NCBI RefSeq assembly: GCF_040126175.1
Contig: NZ_CP155828.1
Location: forward strand, 1 to 64,000
Reading direction: 5' to 3'
From: Candidatus Phytoplasma solani
GTDB taxonomy: Bacteria; Bacillota_I; Bacilli_A; Acholeplasmatales; Acholeplasmataceae
DNA length: 64,000 nucleotides
The stretch's first letter is position 1. Each line of letters opens with the position of its first letter. Shown piece by piece: positions 1 to 10,052 of this stretch. The position numbers and the translations under genes were made by a program. The notes under the pieces are model-generated. The model was not told the origin of the DNA and did no database searches. It saw only the letters and a program-made list of their open reading frames with translations.

Positions 1-4
1 TTAT

Positions 5-52
5 AATAATAAAATAATAAAATAATAAAATAATAAAATAATAAAATAATAA
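5..52. repeat. AT-only tandem repeat upstream of dnaA
   Basis: Six perfect copies of an 8-bp unit (AATAATAA) end just before the dnaA ribosome binding site AAAGGA. A pure AT repeat next to dnaA could act as an unwinding element of the origin, but I see no clear cluster of DnaA boxes beside it. The window starts here, so more repeat or origin sequence may lie upstream. Confidence 0.8.
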
Positions 53-62
53 AGGATTTAAA

Positions 63-1430
63 ATGAAAATAAATTCTTATATTAAAATATGGGAAATAAT
101 TTTAGAAAATTTATCTAAAATTTATAGTGATGAAGTTTTTAAAGAAACATTTTCTAATATTGAAAAAATTTATAACGAAAACAAAAAAATCATTATTTTA
201 GTAGAAACAGATTTTATAAAAAATAAAATTTATAAAATGTATTTTAAAAAAATAAAAGAAATAATTAAAAATGAAATAAAAGAAAAAATTGAAATTGAAT
301 TTATTTCTAAAGAAAAAAACCAAAAAACAAATTTTGAAAAAAATGAAAACATAGAAATTGAAGATAGAAAAATAAATTTCAATAAATATAATTGTGGAAA
401 TATAAATTCTAAATATAATTTAGATAATTTTGTAATTGGTAAAAGTAACAAATTTGCATTTCAAATAGCTAAAAAAATAATAGAAGAAAATGAAATTTCA
501 ATAAATCCTTTCTATATTTTTGGAAAAACCGGAATTGGAAAAACTCATCTTATTCAAGGAATTGGAAATTATATAATAGAAAAAAAAGAAAAAAAAATTT
601 TATATGTTAAAGCTGATGGTTTTATTGAAGAATTTACTAATCAATTAAGAAAAGCTAAAATGGAAGATTTTAATGAAAAATATCGCGATATTGATGTTTT
701 ATTAGTTGATGATATTCAAATTATGGCAGGTGCTACAAGAACCCAAATGGAATTTTTTAAACTTTTTGATTATCTTTATTTAAATCAAAAACAAATTATT
801 ATTACAAGTGATAAACCAGCTTCAGAATTAAAAAATATTATGAATAGATTAACTTCACGTTTTGAAGCAGGATTGATGGTTGATATTCAAAGTCCTGATT
901 TTGAACATAGAATTAATATTTTAAAAAAGAAAATATTAGAATTTCAAAACAAAGACCCTTTAAAAGTCAAAAAAGAAGTTTTAGAATTAATTTCTTTTAC
1001 TTTTGTAAATAATATAAGAGAGATGGAAGGGGCTTTATTAAGATTATTAAACTATGCTAAAACATTTGGTTATGAAATTAATTTAAAAGTAGCTAATGAG
1101 GCTTTAGAACCTTTAATAAAGAGTAAAAAAAATATTTCTTACGATGAAGATATTTTGGAAAAAATTAAATTAATAGTTAGTAAATTTTTTAACATTAGTA
1201 TTCGTGATTTAATGGGGAAAAAAAAACAACATAAATATACTTTACCAAGGCATGTTGCAATGTATTTAATTAAAGAGTTAAAAGGAATACCTTATAACAT
1301 TATTGGAAGTTTTTTTAAAAGAAATCATTCAGCTATTTTTAAAGCTTATCAAAAGATTAAAAAAACTTGTGAAAATGATTGTGAATTAAAAAGATCAATT
1401 GAACTTATTTTAAAGAAAATAAATTCTTAA
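63..1430 (+). CDS. dnaA: Chromosomal replication initiator DnaA
   Basis: DnaA binds origin DnaA boxes as an ATP complex and opens the duplex for helicase loading. The 455-residue product has the family layout: an N-terminal interaction domain, a poorly conserved lysine-rich linker (about 60-115), the AAA+ domain with Walker [12 protein letters not shown] near residues 153-163 and Walker B LLVDDIQ near 213-219, and a C-terminal DNA-binding domain with [11 protein letters not shown] and the helix-turn-helix [16 protein letters not shown]. Length is normal for the family. AAAGGA at about 51-56 supports the ATG at 63. It is followed by dnaN after 49 bp, the usual order around a bacterial origin, so they probably share a transcript. 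Confidence 0.97.
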   Translation: MKINSYIKIWEIILENLSKIYSDEVFKETFSNIEKIYNENKKIIILVETDFIKNKIYKMYFKKIKEIIKNEIKEKIEIEFISKEKNQKTNFEKNENIEIEDRKINFNKYNCGNINSKYNLDNFVIGKSNKFAFQIAKKIIEENEISINPFYIFGKTGIGKTHLIQGIGNYIIEKKEKKILYVKADGFIEEFTNQLRKAKMEDFNEKYRDIDVLLVDDIQIMAGATRTQMEFFKLFDYLYLNQKQIIITSDKPASELKNIMNRLTSRFEAGLMVDIQSPDFEHRINILKKKILEFQNKDPLKVKKEVLELISFTFVNNIREMEGALLRLLNYAKTFGYEINLKVANEALEPLIKSKKNISYDEDILEKIKLIVSKFFNISIRDLMGKKKQHKYTLPRHVAMYLIKELKGIPYNIIGSFFKRNHSAIFKAYQKIKKTCENDCELKRSIELILKKINS

Positions 1431-1479
1431 CCTTGAAGAAAAAAAATTAAAAAAATTAGGAAGGAAATAATTTGTTTTA

Positions 1480-2616
1480 ATGTATTTAGAAATTAATAAA
1501 GATGTATTTTTACAACAACTTTTAAAAATACATAAAATTTTACCACAAAAAAGTTTTTTCCCTATTTTTAATGCATTAAAAATAACAGCCCAAAAAAATA
1601 TTTTAACTTTAGAAGTTAATAATGGTAACATTGCAATTAAAATAACAATTCAAGATCAAAGTTTGAAAATCAAAAAAGAAGGTCAAATTGCTTGTTTGGG
1701 TAAATATTTTATTGAAATAATTAAAAAAATTAATGATTCTTTAATTAAAATAACAGTTACAGAAAATAATTTTCTAGTAATTCAAACTAGTTTTTGTGAA
1801 TATAAATTAAAATTAATGGATGTTTTAGATTTTTTGTCGCTTAATTTTAATTTTCAAGAAATAGATTTTTTCAAGATCAAAGTTTTTTGTTTTAAAAAAA
1901 TGATTAAAGAAGTAAATATTGCTAGCTCTAAAAGTGAAAAAAGACCTATTTTGATGGGTTCTAATTTAATTTATGAACAAAAAAACTTAAAAGCTTTGGC
2001 AACCGATTCTTTTAGAATAAGTCGCAAAAAGATTGAATTAGACGTTTTTTATCGTGATTTTGATATTGTTGTCCCTAACAAAAGTTTAGAAGAATTGATT
2101 AAAATATTAGAATATTATGAAAATGAAAATTTAAAATTTTATTCAAATAATAAAAAAATTTTTTTAGAAATTGATAATTTATGGTTTTGCACTTCTCTTT
2201 TAGAAGGTAATTATCCTAAAATTCAAGAATTTAATTTGCAAGCTTTTCCTTCTGTTATCCATTTGAATAAAGAAGAATTAATAAAGATTTTAGAAAGAAT
2301 TTCCTTATTTTTTTCAAAAGAAGAAATAAATAATAATGTTATTTTATTTGAATTAACTAAAGAAAAAATAATTGAAATATCGATTTCAAATGAAAATTTA
2401 GGGACAGCTTTAGAAAAAATTATTCCTTTAAAAGTGGTTTCCAAAAGTTTTGGGATAACCTTTAATGCTAAATATTTAGAAGATATTTTAAAAGTTTTAA
2501 CGGTTTGCGAAATTGTTTTTTATTTTGAAAACTCTTTAAAACCTTTTGTTGTAACTACTTTAGAAAAAGAATCTTCAATACATTTTATTTTCCCAATTCC
2601 AAAAGAAAATGATTAA
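1480..2616 (+). CDS. dnaN: DNA polymerase III beta subunit (sliding clamp)
   Basis: The beta clamp encircles DNA and tethers polymerase III. The 378-residue protein shows the three-fold clamp pattern: an N-terminal NALKITAQ segment, a central part with KRPILMG and ALATDSFRISR (the family's ATDxxRL box), and a third part with LEGNYPKIQE. The family's C-terminal PVR/PMR ending is replaced by FPIPKEND. AGGAAGG lies 14-15 bases before the ATG, a long spacing, but no better in-frame start is seen. Its place directly behind dnaA supports the call. Confidence 0.95.
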   Translation: MYLEINKDVFLQQLLKIHKILPQKSFFPIFNALKITAQKNILTLEVNNGNIAIKITIQDQSLKIKKEGQIACLGKYFIEIIKKINDSLIKITVTENNFLVIQTSFCEYKLKLMDVLDFLSLNFNFQEIDFFKIKVFCFKKMIKEVNIASSKSEKRPILMGSNLIYEQKNLKALATDSFRISRKKIELDVFYRDFDIVVPNKSLEELIKILEYYENENLKFYSNNKKIFLEIDNLWFCTSLLEGNYPKIQEFNLQAFPSVIHLNKEELIKILERISLFFSKEEINNNVILFELTKEKIIEISISNENLGTALEKIIPLKVVSKSFGITFNAKYLEDILKVLTVCEIVFYFENSLKPFVVTTLEKESSIHFIFPIPKEND

Positions 2617-3037
2617 TGTTTTTTAAATTTTGTTTGGTAATCAAAAAGATTAAATTTTCAATGAATATTTTTTTATTTGTTTAATTATGTTCTTTTTTAA
2701 AATTTTTAATTTTGATATTTGCAATTAAATTTTGTAGGAAAATTAAATATTTCTTTTTTTCATATTTAGAAACTAATACATTTGTTTTAATTTGGTTTCA
2801 TTTTTTTAAAATTTTTAATATCGGATTTAATTAATAGTTTTTATGATTTTTTTGTTTAATTGTTTAACTAAATTAATTCGATTTGTTTTGTTTTTGAATA
2901 TTTTCAGTCATTGTTAAAAACAAAGTTTTTGTTGTGTTAAAATCGTTTATAATAATTTTATTTTTTAAAAAAATATTGTCATTACACTTGCAATAAAACT
3001 ATCTTTTTAAAAAAAATATTTTTTTATGAAAAATTAA
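2617..3037. other. Gene-free AT-rich stretch
   Basis: About 420 bp between dnaN and the ftsY promoter, without a convincing ORF, RNA gene or strong hairpin on either strand. It flanks dnaN, so it could belong to the origin region, but I found no exact match to the DnaA box TTATCCACA. Confidence 0.5.
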
Positions 3038-3066
3038 TTTCAAAACAAACTCTTTTTAGTTATAAT
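3038..3066 (+). promoter_or_regulatory. Candidate sigma-70 promoter for ftsY
   Basis: TTTCAA at 3038-3043 and a perfect TATAAT at 3061-3066 are separated by 17 bp, about 65 bp before the ftsY start. Spacing and the -10 box are ideal, while the -35 is weak. Confidence 0.55.
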
Positions 3067-3130
3067 AAATATAGTGAAACTTTTCAGTTATTATTTTTTT
3101 ATGTAATTTTTAAGAAAATGGGGATTTTAA

Positions 3131-4144
3131 ATGTTTCAATGGTTTAAAAAGAAATTTTTCCAAAACAAAAATAATGATAAATATCAGTTAGGGTTAGGAA
3201 AAACAAAAGATATTTTTACTAATTTTGAAATTCTTTTGAAAGAATCTAAAAATATTGAACACTCTTTGTTATCCGCTTTAGAAAATATACTCATAACAAG
3301 TGATTTTGGTGTCAAAACAACTCTTTTTTTAATGCAAACTATCAAAGTTGAACTTAATCAATCAAACATTAAAGAAACTCATAAATTACCACCCATTATT
3401 ATAGAAAAAATGCTGCAATTATATCAAGATAACTCAAAAGAATTTTTAAGTGAAAATATAGTAATTGATGATTCAAAAATTCATCAAAATTCCTTAAATC
3501 AAAAAATACCTCAAATGTATTTATTTGTTGGTATTAATGGAGTTGGAAAAACTACCACTATTGGCAAAATGGCTACTAAATTTAAACAAGAAGGAAAAAA
3601 AGTCCTTTTAATTGCAGGAGATACTTTTCGTGCAGGAGCAATTGAACAATTAAAAATTTGGGGAAAACGTTCCAAAACTCAAGTTTTTGAAAAAATTGGC
3701 TCAACTAGTCCATCAAGTGTTATTTTTGAAGGTTTACAATATGCTAAAAAAAATGATTATGATGTTATTTTATGTGATACTGCAGGTAGATTACAAAACA
3801 AAACTAACTTAATGCAAGAATTAGCTAAAATAAAAAGAGTTATTTTAAAGCATTTACCTTTAAAAAACTTGCAATCTTTTTTAGTTTTAGATGCTAATAC
3901 AGGACAAAATGCCTTAAATCAAGTCGAATTATTTAATGCGGCAGTTCCTCTGATGGGGGCAATTCTAACTAAATTGGACGGCACTTCCAAAGGTGGTATT
4001 GTTTTTGCCATCAAGCATTTATATGGCTTATCAACTAAATATATTGGTTTAGGAGAACAACCAGAAGATTTAATTGCTTTTGATATTCAAAATTATCTTT
4101 TTCATTTATTTCAAAATTTTTTTCCTGAAAAATATTTACAATAA
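3131..4144 (+). CDS. ftsY: Signal recognition particle receptor FtsY
   Basis: FtsY is the membrane-side GTPase that receives SRP-ribosome complexes and hands them to the translocon. The 337-residue product has the SRP NG domain: G1 GINGVGKTTT near residue 134, DTAGR near 216, TKLDG near 279 and a closing GLGEQPEDLIAF that matches the family's GxGExxxDLxxF end. The acidic N-terminal A domain found in many bacteria is essentially missing, as usual in Mollicutes. A promoter lies just upstream and ffh follows after 58 bp, so receptor and SRP protein are likely co-transcribed. Confidence 0.95.
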   Translation: MFQWFKKKFFQNKNNDKYQLGLGKTKDIFTNFEILLKESKNIEHSLLSALENILITSDFGVKTTLFLMQTIKVELNQSNIKETHKLPPIIIEKMLQLYQDNSKEFLSENIVIDDSKIHQNSLNQKIPQMYLFVGINGVGKTTTIGKMATKFKQEGKKVLLIAGDTFRAGAIEQLKIWGKRSKTQVFEKIGSTSPSSVIFEGLQYAKKNDYDVILCDTAGRLQNKTNLMQELAKIKRVILKHLPLKNLQSFLVLDANTGQNALNQVELFNAAVPLMGAILTKLDGTSKGGIVFAIKHLYGLSTKYIGLGEQPEDLIAFDIQNYLFHLFQNFFPEKYLQ

Positions 4145-4202
4145 AATTATTTATCTTTAAATAATAGATATTATAAAAACAAAGGAGTAAAAGCTATCCC
4201 AA

Positions 4203-5564
4203 ATGAGCATATTAGGAGATGGATTACAAAAAATTATTAATAAGATCCAAGGAAAAACAATCATCGAATCCAAAGATATTGAAACTATTATGCAAGAAAT
4301 TCGCCTATCTTTAATACAAGCTGATGTTAATATAAAAGTAGTAGATAAATTTCATGATCTTATTAGTCAAAAAAGTTTAAAACAAGAAGTTTTAAAAGGT
4401 TTAAAACCGAAAGAACACATCATCAAAATCATTAATGAAACTTTAACTCAAATTTTAGGTTCGACCCGAGCTGATTTGATATTAAAACCCAAACCTAATT
4501 TAACTACTATTATGTTAATAGGATTGCAAGGCAGTGGCAAAACTACTACAGCGGGTAAATTAGCACTTTGGTTAAGAAAAAAAAACAATAGAAAAGTTTT
4601 GTTAATTGCTTGTGATGTTTATCGTCCAGGGGCTATCGAACAATTAAAAACCATCGGTAAACAAATTAAAATAGATGTTTTTTCAAATGAAAATCCTAAA
4701 GTTGTAAATATTGTTGATGAAGGTTTGCAATACGCTAAAAAAGAAGGATATGATGCAGTAATTATCGATACTGCAGGAAGATTAAACATTGATAAAAAAA
4801 TGATGAATGAACTACAAGAAATTAAAACTAAATGCAATCCTTCGGAAGTTTTGTTAATTATCGATGCTTTAACAGGACAACAATCAGCTCATAATGCTCA
4901 ATCTTTCCATCAACAAGTTGGTGCTACTGGTATTATTTTAACCAAAATGGACGCTGATACCAAAGGAGGTGCTTCATTATCTGTAAGAACAATGACTCAA
5001 TTACCTTTAAAATTTATTTCCTCTTCGGAAACTATTGATTTTTTAGAATCTTTTAATCCTGATAGAATGGCATCACGACTTTTAGGAATGGGTGATGTTT
5101 TAACTTTAATTGAAACAGTTACTGACAAAATTGATCCTGTTCAAGGTAAAAAAATGATGGATCGCTTTTTTGATAATAATTATAATTATTATGATTTTCA
5201 AAAACAATTAAAAACTTTAAAAAAAATGGGTTCTTTTAGTAAAATATTAAGTTTTATTCCAGGATTAGGTAATAAAATAAAAAACCTTTCTGCAGATATT
5301 AATGATGAAAACTTAAAAAAATTTGAAGTTTTAATTCAAAGTATGACCAATAAAGAAAGAAAAAATCCCCAATTAATTTCTTTAAGTGGAAAAAGAAGAG
5401 TTCGCATTGCTGTAGGTTCTGGTAATAAATTAACTGATATTAACCAATTAATAACTCTATTAGAACAACAAAAAAAATTAGCCAAGCAAATGAAAAACTT
5501 TAATGACCAAGATTTTACCAAATTACAAGATGACCCTTTGTCCTTTTTCAATAATTTAAAATAA
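4203..5564 (+). CDS. ffh: Signal recognition particle protein Ffh
   Basis: Ffh binds 4.5S RNA and signal peptides emerging from ribosomes and works with FtsY. The 453-residue protein shows an N domain, G1 GLQGSGKTTTAGKLA near residue 107, DTAGR near 188, TKMD near 248 and GMGDVLTLIE leading into the M domain (about 300-430), which contains GKRRVRIAVGSG, the RNA-binding helix motif. Length is normal. AAAGGAG at 4181-4187 sits 15 bases before the ATG, rather long, but the N-terminal residues fit the family. A hairpin with a T tract follows at 5611. Confidence 0.96.
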   Translation: MSILGDGLQKIINKIQGKTIIESKDIETIMQEIRLSLIQADVNIKVVDKFHDLISQKSLKQEVLKGLKPKEHIIKIINETLTQILGSTRADLILKPKPNLTTIMLIGLQGSGKTTTAGKLALWLRKKNNRKVLLIACDVYRPGAIEQLKTIGKQIKIDVFSNENPKVVNIVDEGLQYAKKEGYDAVIIDTAGRLNIDKKMMNELQEIKTKCNPSEVLLIIDALTGQQSAHNAQSFHQQVGATGIILTKMDADTKGGASLSVRTMTQLPLKFISSSETIDFLESFNPDRMASRLLGMGDVLTLIETVTDKIDPVQGKKMMDRFFDNNYNYYDFQKQLKTLKKMGSFSKILSFIPGLGNKIKNLSADINDENLKKFEVLIQSMTNKERKNPQLISLSGKRRVRIAVGSGNKLTDINQLITLLEQQKKLAKQMKNFNDQDFTKLQDDPLSFFNNLK

Positions 5565-5610
5565 AGAAAAATATTTAAAACTAAAGACAAAATAATTAAA
5601 ACAATATTCC

Positions 5611-5634
5611 AAGAAAGTTTTTTGTAACTTTCTT
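5611..5634 (+). terminator. Rho-independent terminator after ffh
   Basis: Stem AAGAAAGTT / AACTTTCTT with a 6-nt loop, followed by a run of T. It closes the ftsY-ffh unit. Confidence 0.85.
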
Positions 5635-5693
5635 TTTTTAGCATTAAATCACCCCATCACTTAAAAAAATATTAATTTATCTAGGAGGAAAAG

Positions 5694-7943
5694 ATGCAAC
5701 ATTTGGTTTTAGTTGATGGAAATTCGCTACTTTTTAGAGCATATCACGCAACAGCTAACAACGGTACAAAACTTTTACAAAATAAAAAAGGTGTTTATAC
5801 TAACGCCCTTTTATCTTTTATTAAAATGTTTGAAAAAATTTTGCAAGAAACACAAGAATACATATTAGTAGCTTTTGATACACATCATCCAACCAAAAGA
5901 CATCAAATATACAGTGATTATAAAAAAGGTAGACCTGCTACCCCATCCGAATTAATTAGTCAAATCCCCTTAATTAAACAATATTTAACTTTAATTGGGG
6001 TAAAACATTATTTTCAAGATGAATATGAAGCAGATGATATTATTGGTACTTTAGCTAAAAAAGCGAGTGACAACAAGATTAAAGTTTCTATTTATTCAAG
6101 TGATCAAGATTTATTACAATTAGTAGATGCAAACATCAGTGTTTATTTAATTAAAAAAGGTTTAAAAGTTATTAAAAATTATTGTCCTCAAACTTTATTA
6201 GAAGAATACGGCTTAAAAGAAAATCAAATGATTGATTATAAAGCTTTAGTTGGGGATCCTTCTGATAATATTAAAGGAGTTGCAGGCATTGGGCCTAAAA
6301 CAGCGCAAAGATTATTACAAACTTACGATAGTTTAGATAATTTACTTAATTGTTTAGAAGAAATTAAACCTAGTTTAAAAACTAAAATTAATGATTCTAT
6401 GGTAAATTTAGAATTATCTAAAATTTTGACAACCATTGATACTAAAATTCCTTTACCTTTTGAATTGTATCAAACTAAAATGCAAGAATGCTCATATTAT
6501 CAAATTCAAACTTTTTATGAGGAAATGGATTTTAGAAGGTTAAAAATTACTAAATATGTTAATTTTAAATCAGAAAATTCATCTTTAGAAAATAGCAAAA
6601 ACAATAATAATCAAGAATTAAAAGATCCCTTTGCTTATCAAATAATTAACCAAAATGAATCTTTAAATAAAATTATAAAAGAAATTAAACCTGATCAAAC
6701 TTGGACTTGTTATTTTGAATTTGATGCTAATAGCATTAACATGTTAGGAATTGGTTTTTCCGATGGAACTAAAAAGTATAATTTTTTTCTAGAAGCAAAT
6801 ATCGCTTTCAATAATCACCTTTTTATCAATTACCTCAAAAATCCTCTTTTTCATAAAAATGTTTTTAATGCTTATCAAATACAGTTGTTTTTTAAAAAAA
6901 AAGGAAAAATAATTGATGGAATTAATTTTGATTTGTTAGCAGCAACTTATCTTCTTTTCCCTTTAGAAAGTTTTAAGATTGAATACATCTTTGCTAAAAT
7001 AGATCTTTTAAATCAAACTAATTTTGCTAATCAATTGTCACAAAATGATAACTTAGAAAAAAGTTTATCTTTAAAAGCTTTTTTACTTGCAAATATTAAA
7101 GAACATGTTCAAAATCATCTCAATTTAGAAAAGCAATTATTTTTATTCTATGAAATAGAATTACCTTTAACTTCAGTTTTAGCTCAATTAGAACATCAAG
7201 AAAAACAACAAGAAAATGTTCATAGTCAAAAAATATCTCAAATAAAAAATTTAGAAGTTTTTTTAAGTCCAAAATATTATCTTGTAAATACAATTTTTAA
7301 CAATAATATATATATTTTAAGCAATTTCCCTGTAATAACGTTAAAAACATTAGCTATTTTAGGTAATATTATCAAAATAAAAAATTTTTTTAAATTTTTA
7401 AACGATACAACACAAGACCAAGAAAAATTAGCTTTTTTTGGGATTGTTCCAAAAGTAAAAAATAGCAAGGAAATGATTGAAAAAAACAATGAAACTCATC
7501 ATCTATCTTACAATATCGTAAACAATATTGCTCAAGAATTAAAGATTTCTCCTATTAATGCAACTATATTTGTCGATCAATATTTAAATGTTGATAGCCA
7601 GATATTAGATTATCTAAATAAGTTGTTGCAACAAATCAAAGAAAAGCAATATTTAGAAACTTTTTTAAAAAGAAAAGTCTTTTTACCTTCTTTATTGCTT
7701 TTAGAAAAAAAAGATCATCGTTTATCTTTTTTATTTTTCTTTTTACAAGAAAATATTTTAGATCTTCAAAAAATAACTCTTTTACAATTATTTCGTCATT
7801 TGAATAAAAGCGATAATACAAACAAAATCACTTACTCTTTCTTAAATCATTGTTTACAAAACGATATAGATTTAATGGCTAAATATTGCAATCCTTTTTT
7901 AAATATTTTTGTAAATAAAAAAACTCAAATTGAAAAATCATGA
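5694..7943 (+). CDS. polA: PolA-family protein: intact 5'-3' exonuclease, degenerate polymerase part
   Basis: DNA polymerase I removes RNA primers with its 5' nuclease and fills gaps with its polymerase. The N-terminal 290 or so residues look intact: LVDGNSLLFRAYH, YEADDIIGT near 110, SSDQDLLQL near 136, and GDPSDNIKGVAGIGPKTA near 187. The rest of the 749 residues still aligns in outline with PolA: a 3'-5' exo-like fold (NFDLLAATYLL), the start of the polymerase domain (YEIELPLTSVLAQLE) and part of the fingers (AQELKISPINATIFVDQYL). However, motif A (DYSQIELR), the motif B lysine and tyrosine, and motif C (HDE) cannot be found. I infer a 5' nuclease with a catalytically dead tail. The start follows AGGAGG. 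Confidence 0.85.
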   Translation: MQHLVLVDGNSLLFRAYHATANNGTKLLQNKKGVYTNALLSFIKMFEKILQETQEYILVAFDTHHPTKRHQIYSDYKKGRPATPSELISQIPLIKQYLTLIGVKHYFQDEYEADDIIGTLAKKASDNKIKVSIYSSDQDLLQLVDANISVYLIKKGLKVIKNYCPQTLLEEYGLKENQMIDYKALVGDPSDNIKGVAGIGPKTAQRLLQTYDSLDNLLNCLEEIKPSLKTKINDSMVNLELSKILTTIDTKIPLPFELYQTKMQECSYYQIQTFYEEMDFRRLKITKYVNFKSENSSLENSKNNNNQELKDPFAYQIINQNESLNKIIKEIKPDQTWTCYFEFDANSINMLGIGFSDGTKKYNFFLEANIAFNNHLFINYLKNPLFHKNVFNAYQIQLFFKKKGKIIDGINFDLLAATYLLFPLESFKIEYIFAKIDLLNQTNFANQLSQNDNLEKSLSLKAFLLANIKEHVQNHLNLEKQLFLFYEIELPLTSVLAQLEHQEKQQENVHSQKISQIKNLEVFLSPKYYLVNTIFNNNIYILSNFPVITLKTLAILGNIIKIKNFFKFLNDTTQDQEKLAFFGIVPKVKNSKEMIEKNNETHHLSYNIVNNIAQELKISPINATIFVDQYLNVDSQILDYLNKLLQQIKEKQYLETFLKRKVFLPSLLLLEKKDHRLSFLFFFLQENILDLQKITLLQLFRHLNKSDNTNKITYSFLNHCLQNDIDLMAKYCNPFLNIFVNKKTQIEKS

Positions 7944-7991
7944 TAAACTAATTTGTTATATTAACGATATAATTGCAAGGAGTCAATAATT

Positions 7992-8813
7992 ATGCCAGAA
8001 TTACCCGAAGTTCAAATTATTGTAAACATTTTAAAATCTCAACTAATTGGTAAAAAAATTATTGGAGTTAAAATTTTTTATGAACCAATTGTTAAAAATA
8101 TTAAAGAATTTAAACAAATAAAAGGGGAAGTTATTTTAGATATCCAAAGAAAAGGAAAATTTTTATTATTTTTTCTAACTCAAAAACTCGTTTTAATCGG
8201 ACATTTAAGGATGGAAGGAAAATTATTTATAAAACCATCTAACAATAATCATGAAAAAAACGAGCATTTTGTTTTATTTTTTGATAATGACAATTCTTTA
8301 AGATATTATGATATTCGTAAATTTGGAAGATTTGAAGTTCACCATCAATCATGTTTTTTAACCAAAACAACACTTCATCAATTAGCTTTAGATCCTTTTG
8401 AAATTAATCTTATGGATTTTTATCAAAAAATAATCAAAACCAAAACTGTTTTAAAAAAGGCTTTGTTGAATCAAAAAAATATTTCTGGTTTAGGTAATAT
8501 TTATGTCAATGAAATTTTATTTTTAGCAAAATTACATCCTGAAACAAAAGCTTGCAATTTAACTCTAAACCAAGTTCAAAATATTTTACAAATTTCTAAA
8601 AAAGTTTTAAAAAGAGCAATTCATTTCGGAGGTTCTACCATTAGTACTTTTGAATCAGAAGAAGGAACAAAAGGTTCTTTTCAAAATTATCTTTTAGTTC
8701 ACGGTAAACAAAATCATCCTTGTATTGAATGTATGTCTAAAATTATTAAAATTAAGGTTGGTGGTAGAGGGACTTATTTTTGTCCCTCATGTCAAAATCA
8801 TATAAAAAATTAA
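7992..8813 (+). CDS. mutM: Formamidopyrimidine-DNA glycosylase (Fpg/MutM)
   Basis: Fpg excises 8-oxoguanine and ring-opened purines and cleaves the AP site. The 273-residue protein begins MPELPEV, where Pro2 is the family's catalytic nucleophile and Glu3 assists. It has the ISGLGNIYVNEILF helix-two-turn-helix segment near 160-175 and ends with a zinc finger made of CIEC and CPSC (about residues 245-268). AAGGAG lies just upstream of the ATG. It sits 48 bp after polA, so a base-excision repair pair with the 5' nuclease is plausible. Length and motifs are typical. Confidence 0.95.
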   Translation: MPELPEVQIIVNILKSQLIGKKIIGVKIFYEPIVKNIKEFKQIKGEVILDIQRKGKFLLFFLTQKLVLIGHLRMEGKLFIKPSNNNHEKNEHFVLFFDNDNSLRYYDIRKFGRFEVHHQSCFLTKTTLHQLALDPFEINLMDFYQKIIKTKTVLKKALLNQKNISGLGNIYVNEILFLAKLHPETKACNLTLNQVQNILQISKKVLKRAIHFGGSTISTFESEEGTKGSFQNYLLVHGKQNHPCIECMSKIIKIKVGGRGTYFCPSCQNHIKN

Positions 8814-8836
8814 TTAAAGAAGAAAGGAGGTTTAAA

Positions 8837-10006
8837 ATGATTAACAATCGTTTTAACTTGTTTAAAATAGAAAATCAAATCTCTTTATCGTTTGAAGATC
8901 ATAAAAATCTTAATTTGCTTTATCAACCATTAATAGGCGCTCAAGCTTTAGGAATTTATTATATTTTGTTATCTTTAAAATCAAATTTCGAATATCAACA
9001 TCAATTTTTATTTGATCTTGCTGGCATTTCTGAAGATATTTTTTCAGAAAGTAAAGAAAAACTAGAAGCACTCAATTTATTAGCTACTTATCAAAAAAAT
9101 AATCAAAAAGAAAAGATTTATTTAGTTATTGCCCCTTATAAAGGTAATGATTTTTTACAAGATCCTCTTTTAAGTAACTTTTTATTAAGTGAAATCGGTG
9201 AAAAAAATTATTTTAATTTACAAAGCCATTTTTTAAGAGAAACTATGCATTTAGAAGGATTTCAAGATATTAGTAAAAAATTTGACGAGATATATCAATT
9301 TCAAAAAATTAATTTTAACAAAAATCTTGATCAAAAAAAATTTATTGGACTTTTTGATAAAAGTTTTCTAAAAAATAATTTTAATTATGAACTATTTTTA
9401 AAAAACTTACCAGAGCGTTTCAAAAAACCCTTTTTAGTGGAGTTCAAAACAATGGATTTTATTCAAAAATTAAGTTTAGTCTATGATTTATCACCTCAAA
9501 TGATGGCAGAAATTTATCAAAAAAGCTTTCTTAACCCTGATGATATTGATTTGTCAAAATTGCGTTTAAATGTTAAAAAAAATCATCACCAAAACAATAA
9601 GAATAAAAAAATTGTTTCTTCTAAAAAAATAGAAGATGACGAAGAAAAAATGATTTCTTTTTTAAAAAAAGCTGATGCAACCCAAAGAATTATTAAAGAT
9701 TATTGTCAAAAAAATAATCAAGCCATGGCAAGTGATGTTGTTTTTCAGTTATTAGAAAGAAATGATTTAGAATTAGGGTTAGTGAATGTATTATTAATTT
9801 ATATTTTAAGGTATCGCGATGGTATTTTACCTTCGGTTGTTTATTTAGAAAAAACTTTAAAATCATGGGCACAAAAAGGCGTTGTAGATGTCGAAACAGC
9901 TTATGATTTTTTAACAGAAAATAAAACTCAAAATCAAAACAATTTTAAAAAATCTCAAGATAAACCGAAATGGATAGATGAAATTAAAAAAAAATGGCAA
10001 TCATAA
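8837..10006 (+). CDS. Helicase loader / initiation protein, Firmicutes DnaB (DnaD-like) type
   Basis: In Firmicutes DnaB works with DnaD and DnaI to load the replicative helicase. The 389-residue product fits the N-terminal DnaB winged-helix region (NLNLLYQPLIGAQALGIYYIL) and ends with a DnaD-like domain carrying YLEKTLKSWAQKGV, a YxxxIxxxW-type motif. I chose the ATG at 8837 because AAAGGAGG at 8823-8830 sits 6-7 bases before it. An in-frame ATG at 8780 would overlap mutM by 34 bp and has no such site. dnaI follows after 46 bp, consistent with a primosome pair. Confidence 0.85.
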   Translation: MINNRFNLFKIENQISLSFEDHKNLNLLYQPLIGAQALGIYYILLSLKSNFEYQHQFLFDLAGISEDIFSESKEKLEALNLLATYQKNNQKEKIYLVIAPYKGNDFLQDPLLSNFLLSEIGEKNYFNLQSHFLRETMHLEGFQDISKKFDEIYQFQKINFNKNLDQKKFIGLFDKSFLKNNFNYELFLKNLPERFKKPFLVEFKTMDFIQKLSLVYDLSPQMMAEIYQKSFLNPDDIDLSKLRLNVKKNHHQNNKNKKIVSSKKIEDDEEKMISFLKKADATQRIIKDYCQKNNQAMASDVVFQLLERNDLELGLVNVLLIYILRYRDGILPSVVYLEKTLKSWAQKGVVDVETAYDFLTENKTQNQNNFKKSQDKPKWIDEIKKKWQS

Positions 10007-10052
10007 ATTTAAATAAAATAAAAATCAAATATTATTAAAGGAGAAGTTAAAA

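Noticed and set aside
2617-3037. DnaA box cluster between dnaN and ftsY
   Set aside because: TGTGTTAAA and similar words are too far from the consensus to support boxes in such AT-rich DNA.
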